NCBI RefSeq assembly: GCF_900102145.1
Contig: NZ_FNBC01000005.1
Coordinates: forward strand, 33,514 to 97,513
From: Thermus arciformis
GTDB lineage: Bacteria; Deinococcota; Deinococci; Deinococcales; Thermaceae
DNA: 64,000 nt
Direction of reading: 5' to 3'
The notes under the pieces are model-generated. The model had not been told where the DNA came from and did no database searches. It saw nothing but the letters and a program-made list of their open reading frames with translations. This document shows positions 1 through 11,176 of the stretch, in pieces (positions within the stretch are counted from its first letter, which is position 1; every line of letters begins with the position of its first letter). The position numbers were made by a program, and so were the translations under genes.

Positions 1-77
1 TCCTTCTGGATGGCCTCCTTGTTGGAGAAGGCCACCACGAGGCCCAGGGCCAGGAGGGCGAGTAGAGCTTTCTTCAT
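1..77 (-). CDS. N-terminus of an exported protein, cut by the window edge
   Basis: Only the first 25 codons are inside the window. They read as a classical Sec signal peptide: MKK, then a hydrophobic core of about 14 residues (ALLALLALGLVVAF), then SNKEAIQK. The ATG at 77 is preceded by a strong Shine-Dalgarno (AAGGAGGTGGCG on the minus strand, about 82-92), so the start is secure. The mature protein lies outside the window and cannot be identified. A TTGACT -35-like hexamer at 130-125 and a palindrome at 118-129 lie upstream. Confidence 0.7.
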   Translation of the reverse strand, partial: MKKALLALLALGLVVAFSNKEAIQK

Positions 78-117
78 AAGCGCCACCTCCTTACAGGGAT
101 AGTCCACACCCCTGCTA

Positions 118-129
118 TGACTTAAGTCA
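118..129. promoter_or_regulatory. 12-bp palindrome TGACTTAAGTCA, possible CRP/FNR-type operator
   Basis: TGACTTAAGTCA is a perfect 12-bp palindrome. It overlaps a TTGACT -35-like hexamer (130-125, minus strand) upstream of the exported protein that starts at 77. The spacing TTGAC-N4-GTCAA resembles CRP/FNR-family boxes, although the outer T on one side is an A. A -10 at the usual distance is not clear. Binding by a regulator is inference. Confidence 0.4.
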
Positions 130-211
130 AGGGTAATTTGTCCCTCGGGGGTAGCCCCGCCTCCAAGAAGGTTGGAGCCGTTTTCGCCAGGCCTTTCGGT
201 ATACTGGCGGC

Positions 212-718
212 GTGTACGGGGTGCTGGTGTGGCCGCCCGAGGACCTGAGGCGGTTCATGGAAGATCTCCAGGCCCGTCACGGGGTCAAGGGGTTCGGCCC
301 GCCCCACCTGAACCTCCGCCAGCCCTTTGACTGGCCCTACGAGGAGGAGGCCTTGAAGATCGCCCTGGAAGGCATCCTGCGGGGCCATCCTCCCTTTCGC
401 CTTCGCCTGGGGGGCTGGGGCTTCTTTCCCCAGGGGGTGGTCTACCTCCGGGCCTCCGGGGGCGGGGCCTTCCGGAGCCTCCACCACGCCCTGGAGCCCT
501 TGGCCCCGCCCCTCAAGGAGATTGAGGGGCCAAGCTACATCCCCCACCTGACCCTGGCCCTGGGCCTCTCCCCGGAGGAGGCGAAGGCCCTGGCGGAACG
601 CCTCCCGCCCCCGCCCCGCCGCTCCTTCCTGGTGAAGGAGGCGGCCTTGGTGCGGAGCGAAGGGGAGGGGCTCGCGGAGGTGGCCCGCTTTCCGCTAGGC
701 CCTAGCCCAAAGCGATGA
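212..718 (+). CDS. 2'-5' RNA ligase / 2H phosphoesterase family protein
   Basis: This 168-residue protein has the two-histidine layout of 2H phosphoesterases: PPHLNLR near residues 30-36 and PHLTLAL near 110-116, separated by the usual repeat-like spacing. The first motif is HxN rather than the usual HxT, so activity is not certain. Family members cleave 2',3'-cyclic phosphates or 2'-5' linkages in RNA. The GTG at 212 is chosen because TATACT (200-205) ends exactly 6 nt before it, the leaderless layout seen throughout this window. The 3' end overlaps the convergent EamA gene by 17 nt. Confidence 0.75.
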   Translation: MYGVLVWPPEDLRRFMEDLQARHGVKGFGPPHLNLRQPFDWPYEEEALKIALEGILRGHPPFRLRLGGWGFFPQGVVYLRASGGGAFRSLHHALEPLAPPLKEIEGPSYIPHLTLALGLSPEEAKALAERLPPPPRRSFLVKEAALVRSEGEGLAEVARFPLGPSPKR

Positions 719-1529
719 GGGCCATGGCCAGGAGGCTCAAGCCCACCCCCGTAAGCCTTCCCCAGGAGAGCCTTTCCTTCAGGACGAGCCAGGCCAGAAG
801 GACCGTGAAGACCGGGTAGAAGGAGGAGAGGACCGCCGCCACGTCCAGCCGCCCGGCTTGGGCCGCGAGGAGGAAGAAGAGGTTTCCCCCGGCGTCCCCG
901 AGGCCAGCGAGGAGAACCCATGGGGCCTCGCGTCCTCCAGGCCAGGGCTTGGCCCTGAGGGCGGCGGGGAGGACCAGGAGGAAGGCGGTGAGCTTGGCCC
1001 AGGCGGCGGGATAGAAGAGCCCCTCCACCCGGTCCATGAAGGCGTAGAACCCGCCGAAGCCGAGGCCGGCGAGGAGGGCGAGGCCCAGGTTCCCCGGGCG
1101 CGCCCGGCCTTCGGGCCGGGAGACGAGCCAGACCGCGAGGAGGCCCAGCCCCATGCCTAGGGCGGGGAAAAGGCCCGGCCACCCCTCGAGGAGGGCCCCC
1201 AGGGCCACGGGGAGCGCCGCCCCCACCACCCCGGCCACCGGGGCGGCGAGGCCCATCTCCCCGTGGGCCAGGGCCCGGTAAAAGGCGAGGAGGCCGAGGG
1301 CCCCGGAGGCCCCGCCCAAAAGGGCATAGGAAAGGTCCCGCCCTCGGGGCGCCTCCCCGAAGACCTGGGCCAGGAGGAGGAAGAGGAGGAGGCCGATGCC
1401 GGAGACCCAGAGGACCACGGCCTGGGCGTGGGCTCGGCGGGAGGCCATCCCGCCGCCGAAGTCCCCGGCCCCCCAGGTGAGGGCGGAGAAGAGGCCGAAG
1501 CCTAGAGGGAGGAGGAGGCTGGCGTCCAT
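702..1529 (-). CDS. EamA/DMT-family membrane transporter
   Basis: The 275-residue protein is almost entirely hydrophobic, with about ten predicted membrane helices arranged as two similar halves, as in EamA drug/metabolite transporters. It opens with LLLPLGFGLFSALTWGAGDF, typical of the first EamA helix, and the second half ends in LVLKERLSWGRLTGVGL, the usual EamA helix 9-10 loop. Substrate cannot be told from sequence. It lies 38 nt downstream of sigA on the same strand and may be read through from it. No Shine-Dalgarno is obvious before the ATG at 1529. Confidence 0.75.
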   Translation of the reverse strand: MDASLLLPLGFGLFSALTWGAGDFGGGMASRRAHAQAVVLWVSGIGLLLFLLLAQVFGEAPRGRDLSYALLGGASGALGLLAFYRALAHGEMGLAAPVAGVVGAALPVALGALLEGWPGLFPALGMGLGLLAVWLVSRPEGRARPGNLGLALLAGLGFGGFYAFMDRVEGLFYPAAWAKLTAFLLVLPAALRAKPWPGGREAPWVLLAGLGDAGGNLFFLLAAQAGRLDVAAVLSSFYPVFTVLLAWLVLKERLSWGRLTGVGLSLLAMALIALG

Positions 1530-1567
1530 GGGAGGCGTCTTTAGGGCCCCTCTCTGGCGAAAGCGAC

Positions 1568-2896
<1,329 letters not shown>

Positions 2897-2918
2897 CGCC
2901 AACCTCCCTTGCGCTGGC

Positions 2919-4043
2919 TCAGCCTTGCCCTTCCGCGAAGAGCACCTTGTACTCCTTCACCAAAAGGGTCCGGAAAGCGCCGAAGCGCTCCGCCAAGAGG
3001 GGCTCGTACTTGAGAAAGGGATTGGCCACCAGGAAAAACCCACCGCCCGGCCTCAGCCGGGCCGCCGCCGCCTCCACAAAAGCCTGGGCCACGTCCAGGA
3101 TGACCGCGCCCCCCACGTGGAAGGGGGGGTTCGTCACTATGATGTCAAACCGCGCCTCTTCCGTCAAGGCCTCGTCCACGTCCGAGTGGAGGGCCAGGGC
3201 TTTAAGCCCGTTCGCCCGAAGGCTTTCCTCCAGGGAAAGCACCGAGGCCCAGTCGTCCTCCACCGCCGTAACCTCCCCACCCAGGCGGGCCAGGGGCAGG
3301 GTGAGGGCCCCGTAGCCCGCTCCCAGGTCCAGCACGGCCTTGCCCCGTACCCCCTCCCGCCCCACCTCTCCCAGGAGGGCCTCGAGGAGAAGCAGGGAGG
3401 CCGGGTCCACCTTGCCCGCGGAGAAGACCCCGGGGAGGTGGCGGAAGGTGTACGCCTCCCCCAGGAGGTGGGCCTGGAAGGCGTGCCAGAGGGGGGGGAG
3501 GGGCGGGGCCTCCTTCTCCTTCTCCAGGAGGGCCACCCGGTGGGGGCCCTCCCGCCGCACCACCTTCCCGTACCCGAGGAGCTCCTGGGCCTCCTTGAAG
3601 TAGCGCTCAAACCCCCTGTTCTTGTCCCCCGCCAGGTAGACCCGTCCCCCCATCCGGAGGGCCCGGGCCGCGGCCACCAGGCTCGCCCGCACGTAGGCCG
3701 TCCCCCTTCCCGCGGGAAGGGCCAGGACCACCAGGTCGTAGGCCCCCTCCTCCGCCTCCCAGGGGAGGGCCCGGCGGGCCCTCAGGCCGCTCGCCTCGAG
3801 GCAGCGGAGGGCCGCCCGGGAGGTCTCCAGGCGCTCCACCTCCATGGCCCCCTCCAGGGGGAGGCTCCCCCAGCCCACCCCGGGGTTGAGGTCCAGGGCT
3901 CGCTTCCCGAAGGGGGCCACGCTCCTTTGCAGGAGCTCGTACACCGGGTCGCGGAAGCCTCGAGCCCCCGGCTTCACGTAAAGCGCCCCTCCGGGCCGGG
4001 GCAGGGGGGTGAGGCGGTGGTACTCGGCCAGGGTCAGGCCCAC
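2919..4043 (-). CDS. rsmC: 16S rRNA m2G1207 methyltransferase RsmC
   Basis: A two-domain class I methyltransferase of about 374 residues. The C-terminal half has the SAM-binding stretch [16 protein letters not shown] and the catalytic NPPFHVGG motif typical of guanine-N2 RNA methyltransferases; the N-terminal half is the degenerate duplicate. It closely resembles T. thermophilus RsmC, which modifies 16S rRNA. I prefer GTG 4043 over TTG 4052. It aligns with the known N-terminus (SLTREAYHRL versus [10 protein letters not shown]), and a TTGCCC-17-TATGCT promoter ends 8 nt before it, indicating leaderless initiation. It forms an operon with sigA, 22 nt downstream. Confidence 0.9.
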   Translation of the reverse strand: MGLTLAEYHRLTPLPRPGGALYVKPGARGFRDPVYELLQRSVAPFGKRALDLNPGVGWGSLPLEGAMEVERLETSRAALRCLEASGLRARRALPWEAEEGAYDLVVLALPAGRGTAYVRASLVAAARALRMGGRVYLAGDKNRGFERYFKEAQELLGYGKVVRREGPHRVALLEKEKEAPPLPPLWHAFQAHLLGEAYTFRHLPGVFSAGKVDPASLLLLEALLGEVGREGVRGKAVLDLGAGYGALTLPLARLGGEVTAVEDDWASVLSLEESLRANGLKALALHSDVDEALTEEARFDIIVTNPPFHVGGAVILDVAQAFVEAAAARLRPGGGFFLVANPFLKYEPLLAERFGAFRTLLVKEYKVLFAEGQG

Positions 4044-4051
4044 GTCTTCCA

Positions 4052-4092
4052 AGCATACGGGGCTTGGGGGAGAAGGGCAAATGTGCTAATAT
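4052..4092. promoter_or_regulatory. Divergent, interleaved promoters of rsmC-sigA and aspartokinase
   Basis: Minus strand: TTGCCC (4080-4075), 17-bp spacer, TATGCT (4057-4052), then 8 nt to the rsmC GTG. Plus strand: TTGGGG (4064-4069), 17-bp spacer, TAATAT (4087-4092), with start expected near 4099 and a short leader to the aspartokinase GTG. Each -35 lies in the other promoter's spacer, so only one polymerase can occupy the region at a time. Positions are read from sequence; activity is inferred. Confidence 0.7.
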
Positions 4093-4131
4093 TCCCTTTC
4101 AAACCGCCCCCGGGCGGGGAAGGAGGAAGAC

Positions 4132-5349
4132 GTGGCCCTGGTGGTTCAGAAGTACGGCGGCACCTCCGTGGGGGATCTGGAGAGGATCCACAAGGTGGCC
4201 CAGCGCATCGCCCACTACCGGGAGAAGGGGCACAGGCTCGCGGTGGTGGTCTCGGCCATGGGGCACACCACGGACGAGCTCATCGCCCTGGCCAAGCGGG
4301 TGAACCCGAGACCGCCCTTTCGGGAGCTGGACCTCCTCACCACCACCGGGGAGCAGGTCTCCGTGGCCCTCCTCTCCATGCAGCTATGGGCCATGGGGAT
4401 CCCCGCCAAGGGCTTCGTCCAGCACCAGATCGGCATCACCACGGACGGGCGCTACGGGGACGCCCGGATCCTCGAGGTGAACCCGGCCCGCATCCAAGAG
4501 GCCCTGGACCAGGGCTTTGTGGCGGTGGTGGCGGGCTTCATGGGCACCACGCCGGAAGGGGAGATCACCACCTTGGGCCGGGGGGGCTCGGACACCACCG
4601 CCGTGGCCATCGCCGCCGCCCTTGGGGCCAAGGAGTGCGAGATCTACACGGACACGGAGGGGGTCTACACCACCGACCCCCACCTCATCCCCGAGGCGAG
4701 GAAGCTTTCCGTCATCGGCTACGACCAGATGCTGGAGATGGCCGCCTTGGGGGCCAGGGTCCTCCACCCCCGGGCGGTCTACTACGCCAAGCGCTACGGG
4801 GTGGTCCTCCACGTGCGCTCTAGCTTCTCCTACAACCCCGGTACCCTGGTGAAGGAGGTGGCTATGGAAATGGGCAAATCGGTGACGGGGGCGGCCTTGG
4901 ACCTGGACCACGCCCAGATCGGGCTCATCGGCATCCCGGACCAGCCGGGCATCGCCGCCAAGGTCTTCCAGGCCCTGGCCGAGCGGGGCATCGCCGTGGA
5001 CATGATCATCCAGGGGGTGCCCGGCCACGACCCCTCGAGGCAGCAGATGGCCTTCACGGTGAAGAAGGACTTCGCCCAGGAGGCCCTGGAGGCTTTGGAA
5101 CCCGTCCTCGCCGAGATCGGGGGCGAGGCCATCCTGAGGCCCGACATCGCCAAGGTCTCCATCGTGGGCGTGGGCCTCGCCTCCGCCCCAGAGATCCCCG
5201 CCAAGATGTTCCAGGCGGTGGCCTCCACCGGGGCCAACATTGAGATGATCGCCACCAGCGAGGTGCGCATCTCCGTGATCATCCCCGCCGAGTACGCCGA
5301 GGCGGCGCTTAGGGCCGTCCACCAGGCCTTTGAGCTGGACAAGGCCTGA
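4132..5349 (+). CDS. ask: Aspartate kinase, alpha chain
   Basis: This enzyme phosphorylates aspartate, the first step to threonine, methionine and diaminopimelate/lysine-family products. The 405-residue chain has the kinase motif VQKYGGTSVGD at the N-terminus, TTTGEQVS, the GRGGSDTTA substrate loop, and two C-terminal ACT domains (about 245-405) for allosteric control. It is almost identical to the T. thermophilus enzyme. GTG 4132 is preceded by AAGGAGGAAG. An in-frame internal ATG at 4864 gives the beta subunit. The stop overlaps the next gene's start by one base (TGATG), indicating translational coupling. Confidence 0.95.
   Translation: MALVVQKYGGTSVGDLERIHKVAQRIAHYREKGHRLAVVVSAMGHTTDELIALAKRVNPRPPFRELDLLTTTGEQVSVALLSMQLWAMGIPAKGFVQHQIGITTDGRYGDARILEVNPARIQEALDQGFVAVVAGFMGTTPEGEITTLGRGGSDTTAVAIAAALGAKECEIYTDTEGVYTTDPHLIPEARKLSVIGYDQMLEMAALGARVLHPRAVYYAKRYGVVLHVRSSFSYNPGTLVKEVAMEMGKSVTGAALDLDHAQIGLIGIPDQPGIAAKVFQALAERGIAVDMIIQGVPGHDPSRQQMAFTVKKDFAQEALEALEPVLAEIGGEAILRPDIAKVSIVGVGLASAPEIPAKMFQAVASTGANIEMIATSEVRISVIIPAEYAEAALRAVHQAFELDKA
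4864..5349 (+). CDS. Aspartate kinase beta subunit from an internal start
   Basis: The ATG at 4864, inside ask and in the same frame, has its own strong ribosome-binding site, AAGGAGGTG at 4852-4860. It would give a 161-residue protein consisting only of the paired ACT regulatory domains. T. thermophilus aspartokinase is known to be an alpha/beta enzyme made from in-frame overlapping reading frames, and this length agrees with that beta subunit. The site is direct from sequence; production of beta here is by homology. Confidence 0.8.
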   Translation: MEMGKSVTGAALDLDHAQIGLIGIPDQPGIAAKVFQALAERGIAVDMIIQGVPGHDPSRQQMAFTVKKDFAQEALEALEPVLAEIGGEAILRPDIAKVSIVGVGLASAPEIPAKMFQAVASTGANIEMIATSEVRISVIIPAEYAEAALRAVHQAFELDKA

Positions 5350-5813
5350 TGGAGCGCCTCCACCTCTCCTGGGAGGACCTCCTTAAGCTGGTCCGCCGCC
5401 TGGCGGAGGCCCTTTCCGCGGAGCCTTTTGACCTCGTCCTGGGGGTGGCGCGGGGAGGCCTCATCCCCACCGCCCTCCTGGCCCAGGCCCTCGGCGCGCG
5501 GAACATCCTCACCGCCGCCGTCATGTTCTACGAGGGGGAGGAGGCCTTGCCCGAGCCGGTATTCCTGCAGTTTCCCCCTGACCCCCTGCTTTTCGGCAAG
5601 CGGGTCCTGGTGGTGGACGACGTCTGGGACTCGGGGCGCACGGCCTTCGCCGTGAAGGACCGGGTGCGCCGGGCGGGCGGGGTGCCGGTGGTGGCCACCC
5701 TCCACTTCAAGCCGGGGCGGAACCGGGTGCCGGACCGCCCCGACTTCTACGCCGAAAAGACCGAGGCCTGGGTGGTCTACCCTTGGGCCCTCGAGGCCTG
5801 GCCCGAAGGTTAA
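5349..5813 (+). CDS. Type I phosphoribosyltransferase (purine PRTase-like)
   Basis: A 154-residue phosphoribosyltransferase with the PRPP-binding signature VLVVDDVWDSGRT near residues 87-99 and the upstream loop GVARGGLIP. It resembles xanthine/guanine-type enzymes that salvage purine bases onto PRPP, but the base specificity is not readable. The start ATG shares a base with the aspartokinase stop, so the two are co-translated. A hairpin terminator follows at 5817. Confidence 0.8.
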   Translation: MERLHLSWEDLLKLVRRLAEALSAEPFDLVLGVARGGLIPTALLAQALGARNILTAAVMFYEGEEALPEPVFLQFPPDPLLFGKRVLVVDDVWDSGRTAFAVKDRVRRAGGVPVVATLHFKPGRNRVPDRPDFYAEKTEAWVVYPWALEAWPEG

Positions 5814-5816
5814 AGC

Positions 5817-5845
5817 CCCCACCGCGCCCTGCGGTGGGGATTCTT
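5817..5845. terminator. Bidirectional hairpin terminator between convergent genes
   Basis: CCCCACCGC (5817-5825) pairs with GCGGTGGGG (5831-5839) around the loop GCCCT, followed by ATTCTT on the plus strand. On the minus strand the stem is followed by GCTTTAA. It sits between the phosphoribosyltransferase stop and the mdh stop and can serve both. Confidence 0.75.
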
Positions 5846-5856
5846 GGGCAGGCCTC

Positions 5857-6840
<984 letters not shown>

Positions 6841-6883
6841 CCTCGTACCTCCTTCGGGCCTACGCCCACCGGGGATTTTACCC

Positions 6884-8611
6884 CTAGAGGCCCCGGTAGA
6901 TGCGCCTTTCCGCCTCTATGGCCTGGTCCAGCTCCTGGATCTCCCGCAGAAGCTCAAGGCTTGGGCTTTGCTGCAGAAGCTCTTTCAGCTTGGACCTCCT
7001 TTCCAGGTAGTAGGCCTCCCGCAGGCGGGCCAGGGCCTTTTCCACCACCTCGGGGAGGCGGGCCTCCTCCACCTCCGGGGCCAGCATGAGCCGCTCAAAG
7101 AGGATTCCTCCGGCCTCCTTGCGGCTCAGAACCTGGCGCAGGTAGTCCTTGCGGGGCTCCTTCTGGGCGAGCTCCAGAAACTCGGCCAGGAGGGAGCCTT
7201 CCGGGGGCCAGACGTGGTCCGCCACATAACGGACCCATTCCAGAAGGCGTTCCTGGGGGAGGGAGAGGAGGAGGGCGATGACGTCCAGCTCCAGGAGGAG
7301 GGCCCGGTTTCTGGGCTCGGCCTTGGGGGGCGGGGGCGGGGGGGGCTTGCCCCGGCGGCGGCTTTGCAGGTACTCGTTGAGCTCCCTCGGGGAAAGGCCC
7401 AAACGCTCCACCACCAAAGCCTTGAGCCTTTCGGCCACGGGGTCAAAGGGCTCGGGGGAGAGCATCCTGGGGGTGAGGGCCTCGAGGACCTTCCGCTTGT
7501 GCTCGGGCCGGGAGAGGGCCAGGCCCTTGGCCGCCTCCTGGAAGCGGAAGTCCACCTCGGGGAGGGCTTCCTCCAGGGCCCTTTGGAAGAGGGCGGGGCC
7601 CTCGGGGTGGAGGAGGAGCTCCCCGGGGTCTTTGGCGGGGAGGCGCACCGCGTAGAAGAGGAACTGCCGGGCCATCTCCAGGTCCAGGCTCTGCAGGGTG
7701 GCCTTCTGCCCGGCCTCGTCCGCGTCAAAGGCCAGGTAGACCTCCCGCACCTCCTGGGCCTTGAGGAGGCGGGCCTGCGCCTCGGAAAGCCCCGAGCCCA
7801 AGACGGCCACGGTCTCGGGGAAGCCCATCTGGTGCAGGGCGATGGCGTCAAAAAGGCCCTCCACCACGATGGCCCGCCCTTCCCGGAGCTTGGCCTTGGA
7901 CTCGGGGTAGGCGAAGAGCACCTCCCGTTTGCGGAAAAGGGGGGTCTCCGGGGAGTTCAGGTACTTGGGGTTTTCGTCCCCCAGGGCCCTCCCCGTGAAG
8001 GCCACGATGCGCCCTAGGTGGTCCTTGATGGGGAAGGTGACGCGTCCTCGGAAGTAGTCGTAGTACCGGCCGCCCTTCTCCCCCAGCACCCCCGCCTTCA
8101 GGCCCTCCTCGGGGCTCACCCCGTGGCGGGCGAGGTGGGTGAGGAGGCCATCCCCCTTAGGGGGGGCGTAGCCGAGGCCGAAGCGGGCCAGGCTTTCCGG
8201 GGTGAGGCCCCGCCCCTCCAGGTAGGCCCGGGCCTCCGGGTGGGCGGCGAGCCCCTCCTGGAAGTAGGCCTGGGCCAGCTTCAAGACCTCGTAGAGCTCC
8301 TTGCGGTTCGGGACACCCCCCCGCTTGGGAAGCTCCACCCCCGCTTCCTCCGCCAGGCGTTCCAGGGCCGCCTGGAAGTCCAGGCCTTCTATCTTCTCCA
8401 CGAAGGCGATGAGGTCGCCCCCCGCCTTGCAGCCGAAGCAGTGGAAGAGGCCCTTCTCCTCGTCCACGTAGAAGGAGGGGGTCTTCTCCTGGTGGAAGGG
8501 GCAAAGGCCTTTCCACCGCCCGCGGCCCGCGGGCTTCAGGGCCACGTAGCGGGAAACCACCTCCTTCAGGGAGAGGCGGCGCTTGATGGCCTCTATGGCC
8601 TCCCCGTCCAT
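6884..8611 (-). CDS. dnaG: DNA primase
   Basis: Synthesises RNA primers at the replication fork. The 575-residue protein has the N-terminal CHC2 zinc ribbon (C37, H40, C58, C61 in CPFH...CFGC), the RNA polymerase core with the TOPRIM acidic motifs [11 protein letters not shown] and DADEAGQ, a proline-rich linker near 415-425, and a C-terminal helicase-binding region. The start overlaps the end of the upstream cyclase/AAA gene by 19 nt, implying translational coupling. It is separated here from sigA, its partner in many bacterial macromolecular synthesis operons, by mdh and the aspartokinase region. Confidence 0.95.
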   Translation of the reverse strand: MDGEAIEAIKRRLSLKEVVSRYVALKPAGRGRWKGLCPFHQEKTPSFYVDEEKGLFHCFGCKAGGDLIAFVEKIEGLDFQAALERLAEEAGVELPKRGGVPNRKELYEVLKLAQAYFQEGLAAHPEARAYLEGRGLTPESLARFGLGYAPPKGDGLLTHLARHGVSPEEGLKAGVLGEKGGRYYDYFRGRVTFPIKDHLGRIVAFTGRALGDENPKYLNSPETPLFRKREVLFAYPESKAKLREGRAIVVEGLFDAIALHQMGFPETVAVLGSGLSEAQARLLKAQEVREVYLAFDADEAGQKATLQSLDLEMARQFLFYAVRLPAKDPGELLLHPEGPALFQRALEEALPEVDFRFQEAAKGLALSRPEHKRKVLEALTPRMLSPEPFDPVAERLKALVVERLGLSPRELNEYLQSRRRGKPPPPPPPKAEPRNRALLLELDVIALLLSLPQERLLEWVRYVADHVWPPEGSLLAEFLELAQKEPRKDYLRQVLSRKEAGGILFERLMLAPEVEEARLPEVVEKALARLREAYYLERRSKLKELLQQSPSLELLREIQELDQAIEAERRIYRGL

Positions 8612-11175
8612 GCTCCCCTCCGCCTACGCCAAAGCTGGCGGACCCACCTTCCCAGCATACCGTACCCCCGGAGGTCCCAGGGCCCCTCCCCGGCCAGGGC
8701 CGCCTTCCAGGCGGCGGTGAGGGACACCGAGGGGGTGAAGCCCAGGAGGTGGTCCACCCTTTCCCCTTCCTCCAGGAGGAGCTGGGCCCGGAGGAGCCGG
8801 GCCAGCTCCAGGTGGACGGAAAAGCCCGTGCGGTGGGTCTGGTAGAGGAGGTGCTGGGAGAGGACCCGGGCCTTTTGCGGGCTTCGGGGCCAGTGGTAGA
8901 GGGCCAAGGAGGTGAGGGCCAGGTGGTGGACGTAGGGGTTGGAGAGCCTTCTCGCCTCCCGGAGGGCTTCCTTGAGGAAGGGCTTGGGGTTTTCCCCCCG
9001 GAGCCAGCGGTGGTGGGCCAGGGCCAAGAGGGCGAGCCCCCGGCCGTCGGGGTGGGCCTTCGCCGCCTCTAAGAGGTCCTCCCGGAACCTCCCCTTGAGG
9101 GTCCAGGCGGTGAGGAGGGCGGCGGCGAGCCAGGGGTGGGGGACATTCCGGTAGGCGGCCTCCCCCTCCTCCAGGGCCGCCTCCAGGCGGCCCGTCTCCA
9201 GGAGGAGGCGGAGGCGGGTGGCGTGGAAGCGGACCTGGGCCTCGAGGTCCCCTTCCCCGGGCTTCAGGAGGGCCTCGGCCTCGGGGTAGCGGCCGAGGTC
9301 CATCAGGAGGCCCGCCTGGAGGCTTTTCCCGTGGAGGCGGAGGGAGGGGGGGGCCCCTTCGGGGAAGCCCTTGAGGACCTCCAGGGCCTGCCGGGGCTTG
9401 AAGGCCCGCCAGAAGGCCCCCGCCAGGGCCAGGCGGGCCTGGGCCTCCTCCAGGGGGTAGGGCTTGAGCCCGGGAAGGAGGGGCAGGAGCGCCCAGGGGC
9501 TTTGGGCCTCCTTGAAGGCCGCAAGCACGGGGTCCTGGGAGCGGGGGCCCCCTTCGGCCTCCTCCGCGAGGCCCAAGGAGGCCAGGGCGTCCTGGCGCTC
9601 CCTTTCCAGGAAGGCCCTTAGGGAGGGGTCGGCCTCCAGGGCCTTTTGGTAGAGGGGCAGGGCCCTTTCCGGGTGGCCCTCCCGCCAGGCCCTCTGGGCC
9701 AGGAGGCGGTAGGCCTGGGCCGCCTGGCGGGCCTCCCCCGCCTCCTTCAGGTGGCGGGCCGCCCTCAGGAGGTCGCCCCTTTGCCGGAGGTGGTCTGCCG
9801 CCGCCAGGTGCCAGGCCTTGGCCCTTTCCTCGGGCACCAGGAGACGGGCGGCCTGGGCCACCTCGGGGAGGGGCTTACCCCCTTCCAGCAGGCCCTCCCG
9901 TTCCAGCCTCTCCCGGGAGAAGCGCCCCGCAAGGGCCTCCAGGACCTCCTCCGGGACCTCGCCCAGCACCCCCCAGGCCAGGAGGGCCTGGCGCTCCCGG
10001 GTGGGCAGGGCGTCCAGGGCGGGCTGAAGGGCGAGGAGGAGGGGCTTTTGGGGGCCGGGGAGGGCCAGGGTGGGGGCGAAGAGGGGCTTGCGGCTTTCCG
10101 CCACCAGGAGGAGGCGGGGGAAGGGGTGGCGGAGGAGGCGGGCCAGGGTGGGGTCGGGGAGGTGGAGGTCTTTGAGCACCAGGAGCATGGGCCCGGGCAG
10201 ACGCCAAAGCACCCGCCGCCAGGCCTCGAGGATGGCCTCCTCCAGCTCCTCCCGGCCCCAGGAGGGCCTTTGGGCCAGGCCCAGGCTGTAGCGCCAGGCC
10301 AGGGCCAGGCCCTCCGGAAGCCCCGCCCGGTCCAGGAGGGCCTCCGGGGTTCCGAAGGCCCGCTCCACCGCCTCCCGGAGGCTCGCCCGCAGGGGGGTCT
10401 CCGGGCCCATGCGCTCCAGGACCACCACCGGAAAGGGGAAGGGCTCCTCCAGAAGCCTTTCCAGGAGGAAGCTTTTGCCGCTTCCCGGCGGGCCCACCAG
10501 GTTGAGGCGGCCCGGGGGCCTGGCCAGGGCCTGGCGGACCTGGGCCAGAAGGGCCCTGCCCCCAGGGCCCGGCTCAGGGCGCACCCCGTGGACCCGGGCC
10601 GCCTCCACCCTTCCCAGGCCCTTGACCTCCAGGGGGCTTAAGGGCTCGGCCTCCGCCCCCGGGGCCAGGGCCAGGGTGGCGGCGTCGGCCAGGACCTCCC
10701 CGGGGGCGGCCAGCTTGCTCAGCCTTTCCGCCAGGACCACAGGGGGCCCCACGGCCGTGGGCTCCCCCGCCTGGCCGCTTCCCAGGGGGGCCCAGAGGGC
10801 GAGGCCGCTCGCCACCCCCGCCCGGCCGGGGAGGGGGGAGGCGGCCACCATCTCCAAAGCCGCCTCCAGGGCCCGCCAGGGTTCCCGTCCCCGGGCCCGG
10901 GGGGCCCCGAAGAGGACCAGGATCCCGTCCCCCAGGAAGCGGTGGACGAACCCCCCCTTGGCCCGGGCCACCCGGGCGGCTTCCTCCAGGGCCTCCCTCA
11001 GGCCCTGGTAGGCGGGGCCAAGCCCTTCCCGGAAGCGCTCGCTGGAGGCCACCAGGTCAAAGAAGACCACGCTCACGTGGCGCCTCTCCTCGGGCAGGGG
11101 CGCCTCCAGGGCCTGGCCGCAAGCCATGCAGAACCGGGCTTCCGGGGGGTTTTTCTGCCCGCAGGCGCAGCGCAT
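8593..11175 (-). CDS. Zinc ribbon - class III cyclase - AAA ATPase - helical repeat signalling protein
   Basis: An 860-residue multidomain protein. Residues 3-19 form a small zinc ribbon (C3, C5, C16, C19). About 34-195 is a class III nucleotide cyclase domain with both metal aspartates present (FFDLVASS, D40; FLGDGILVLFG, D83). Residues 228-235 are a Walker A loop, GPPGSGKS, starting an AAA/STAND-type ATPase. From about 460 to the end the sequence is leucine/alanine-rich helical repeats of the TPR kind. Such proteins are usually signal-responsive regulators; ligand and product (cAMP or cGMP) cannot be told. It starts just after a 135-residue orphan gene and overlaps dnaG. Confidence 0.75.
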   Translation of the reverse strand: MRCACGQKNPPEARFCMACGQALEAPLPEERRHVSVVFFDLVASSERFREGLGPAYQGLREALEEAARVARAKGGFVHRFLGDGILVLFGAPRARGREPWRALEAALEMVAASPLPGRAGVASGLALWAPLGSGQAGEPTAVGPPVVLAERLSKLAAPGEVLADAATLALAPGAEAEPLSPLEVKGLGRVEAARVHGVRPEPGPGGRALLAQVRQALARPPGRLNLVGPPGSGKSFLLERLLEEPFPFPVVVLERMGPETPLRASLREAVERAFGTPEALLDRAGLPEGLALAWRYSLGLAQRPSWGREELEEAILEAWRRVLWRLPGPMLLVLKDLHLPDPTLARLLRHPFPRLLLVAESRKPLFAPTLALPGPQKPLLLALQPALDALPTRERQALLAWGVLGEVPEEVLEALAGRFSRERLEREGLLEGGKPLPEVAQAARLLVPEERAKAWHLAAADHLRQRGDLLRAARHLKEAGEARQAAQAYRLLAQRAWREGHPERALPLYQKALEADPSLRAFLERERQDALASLGLAEEAEGGPRSQDPVLAAFKEAQSPWALLPLLPGLKPYPLEEAQARLALAGAFWRAFKPRQALEVLKGFPEGAPPSLRLHGKSLQAGLLMDLGRYPEAEALLKPGEGDLEAQVRFHATRLRLLLETGRLEAALEEGEAAYRNVPHPWLAAALLTAWTLKGRFREDLLEAAKAHPDGRGLALLALAHHRWLRGENPKPFLKEALREARRLSNPYVHHLALTSLALYHWPRSPQKARVLSQHLLYQTHRTGFSVHLELARLLRAQLLLEEGERVDHLLGFTPSVSLTAAWKAALAGEGPWDLRGYGMLGRWVRQLWRRRRGAWTGRP

Positions 11176-11176
11176 C

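Noticed and set aside
2897..2902. TTG at 2902 as the sigA start
   Set aside because: The GGGAGG ribosome-binding site abuts it directly; the TTG at 2896 has correct 6-nt spacing and matches relatives.
4864..5349. Internal aspartokinase start as a novel finding
   Set aside because: Alpha/beta aspartokinase from overlapping in-frame starts is already known in Thermus; kept as a feature only.
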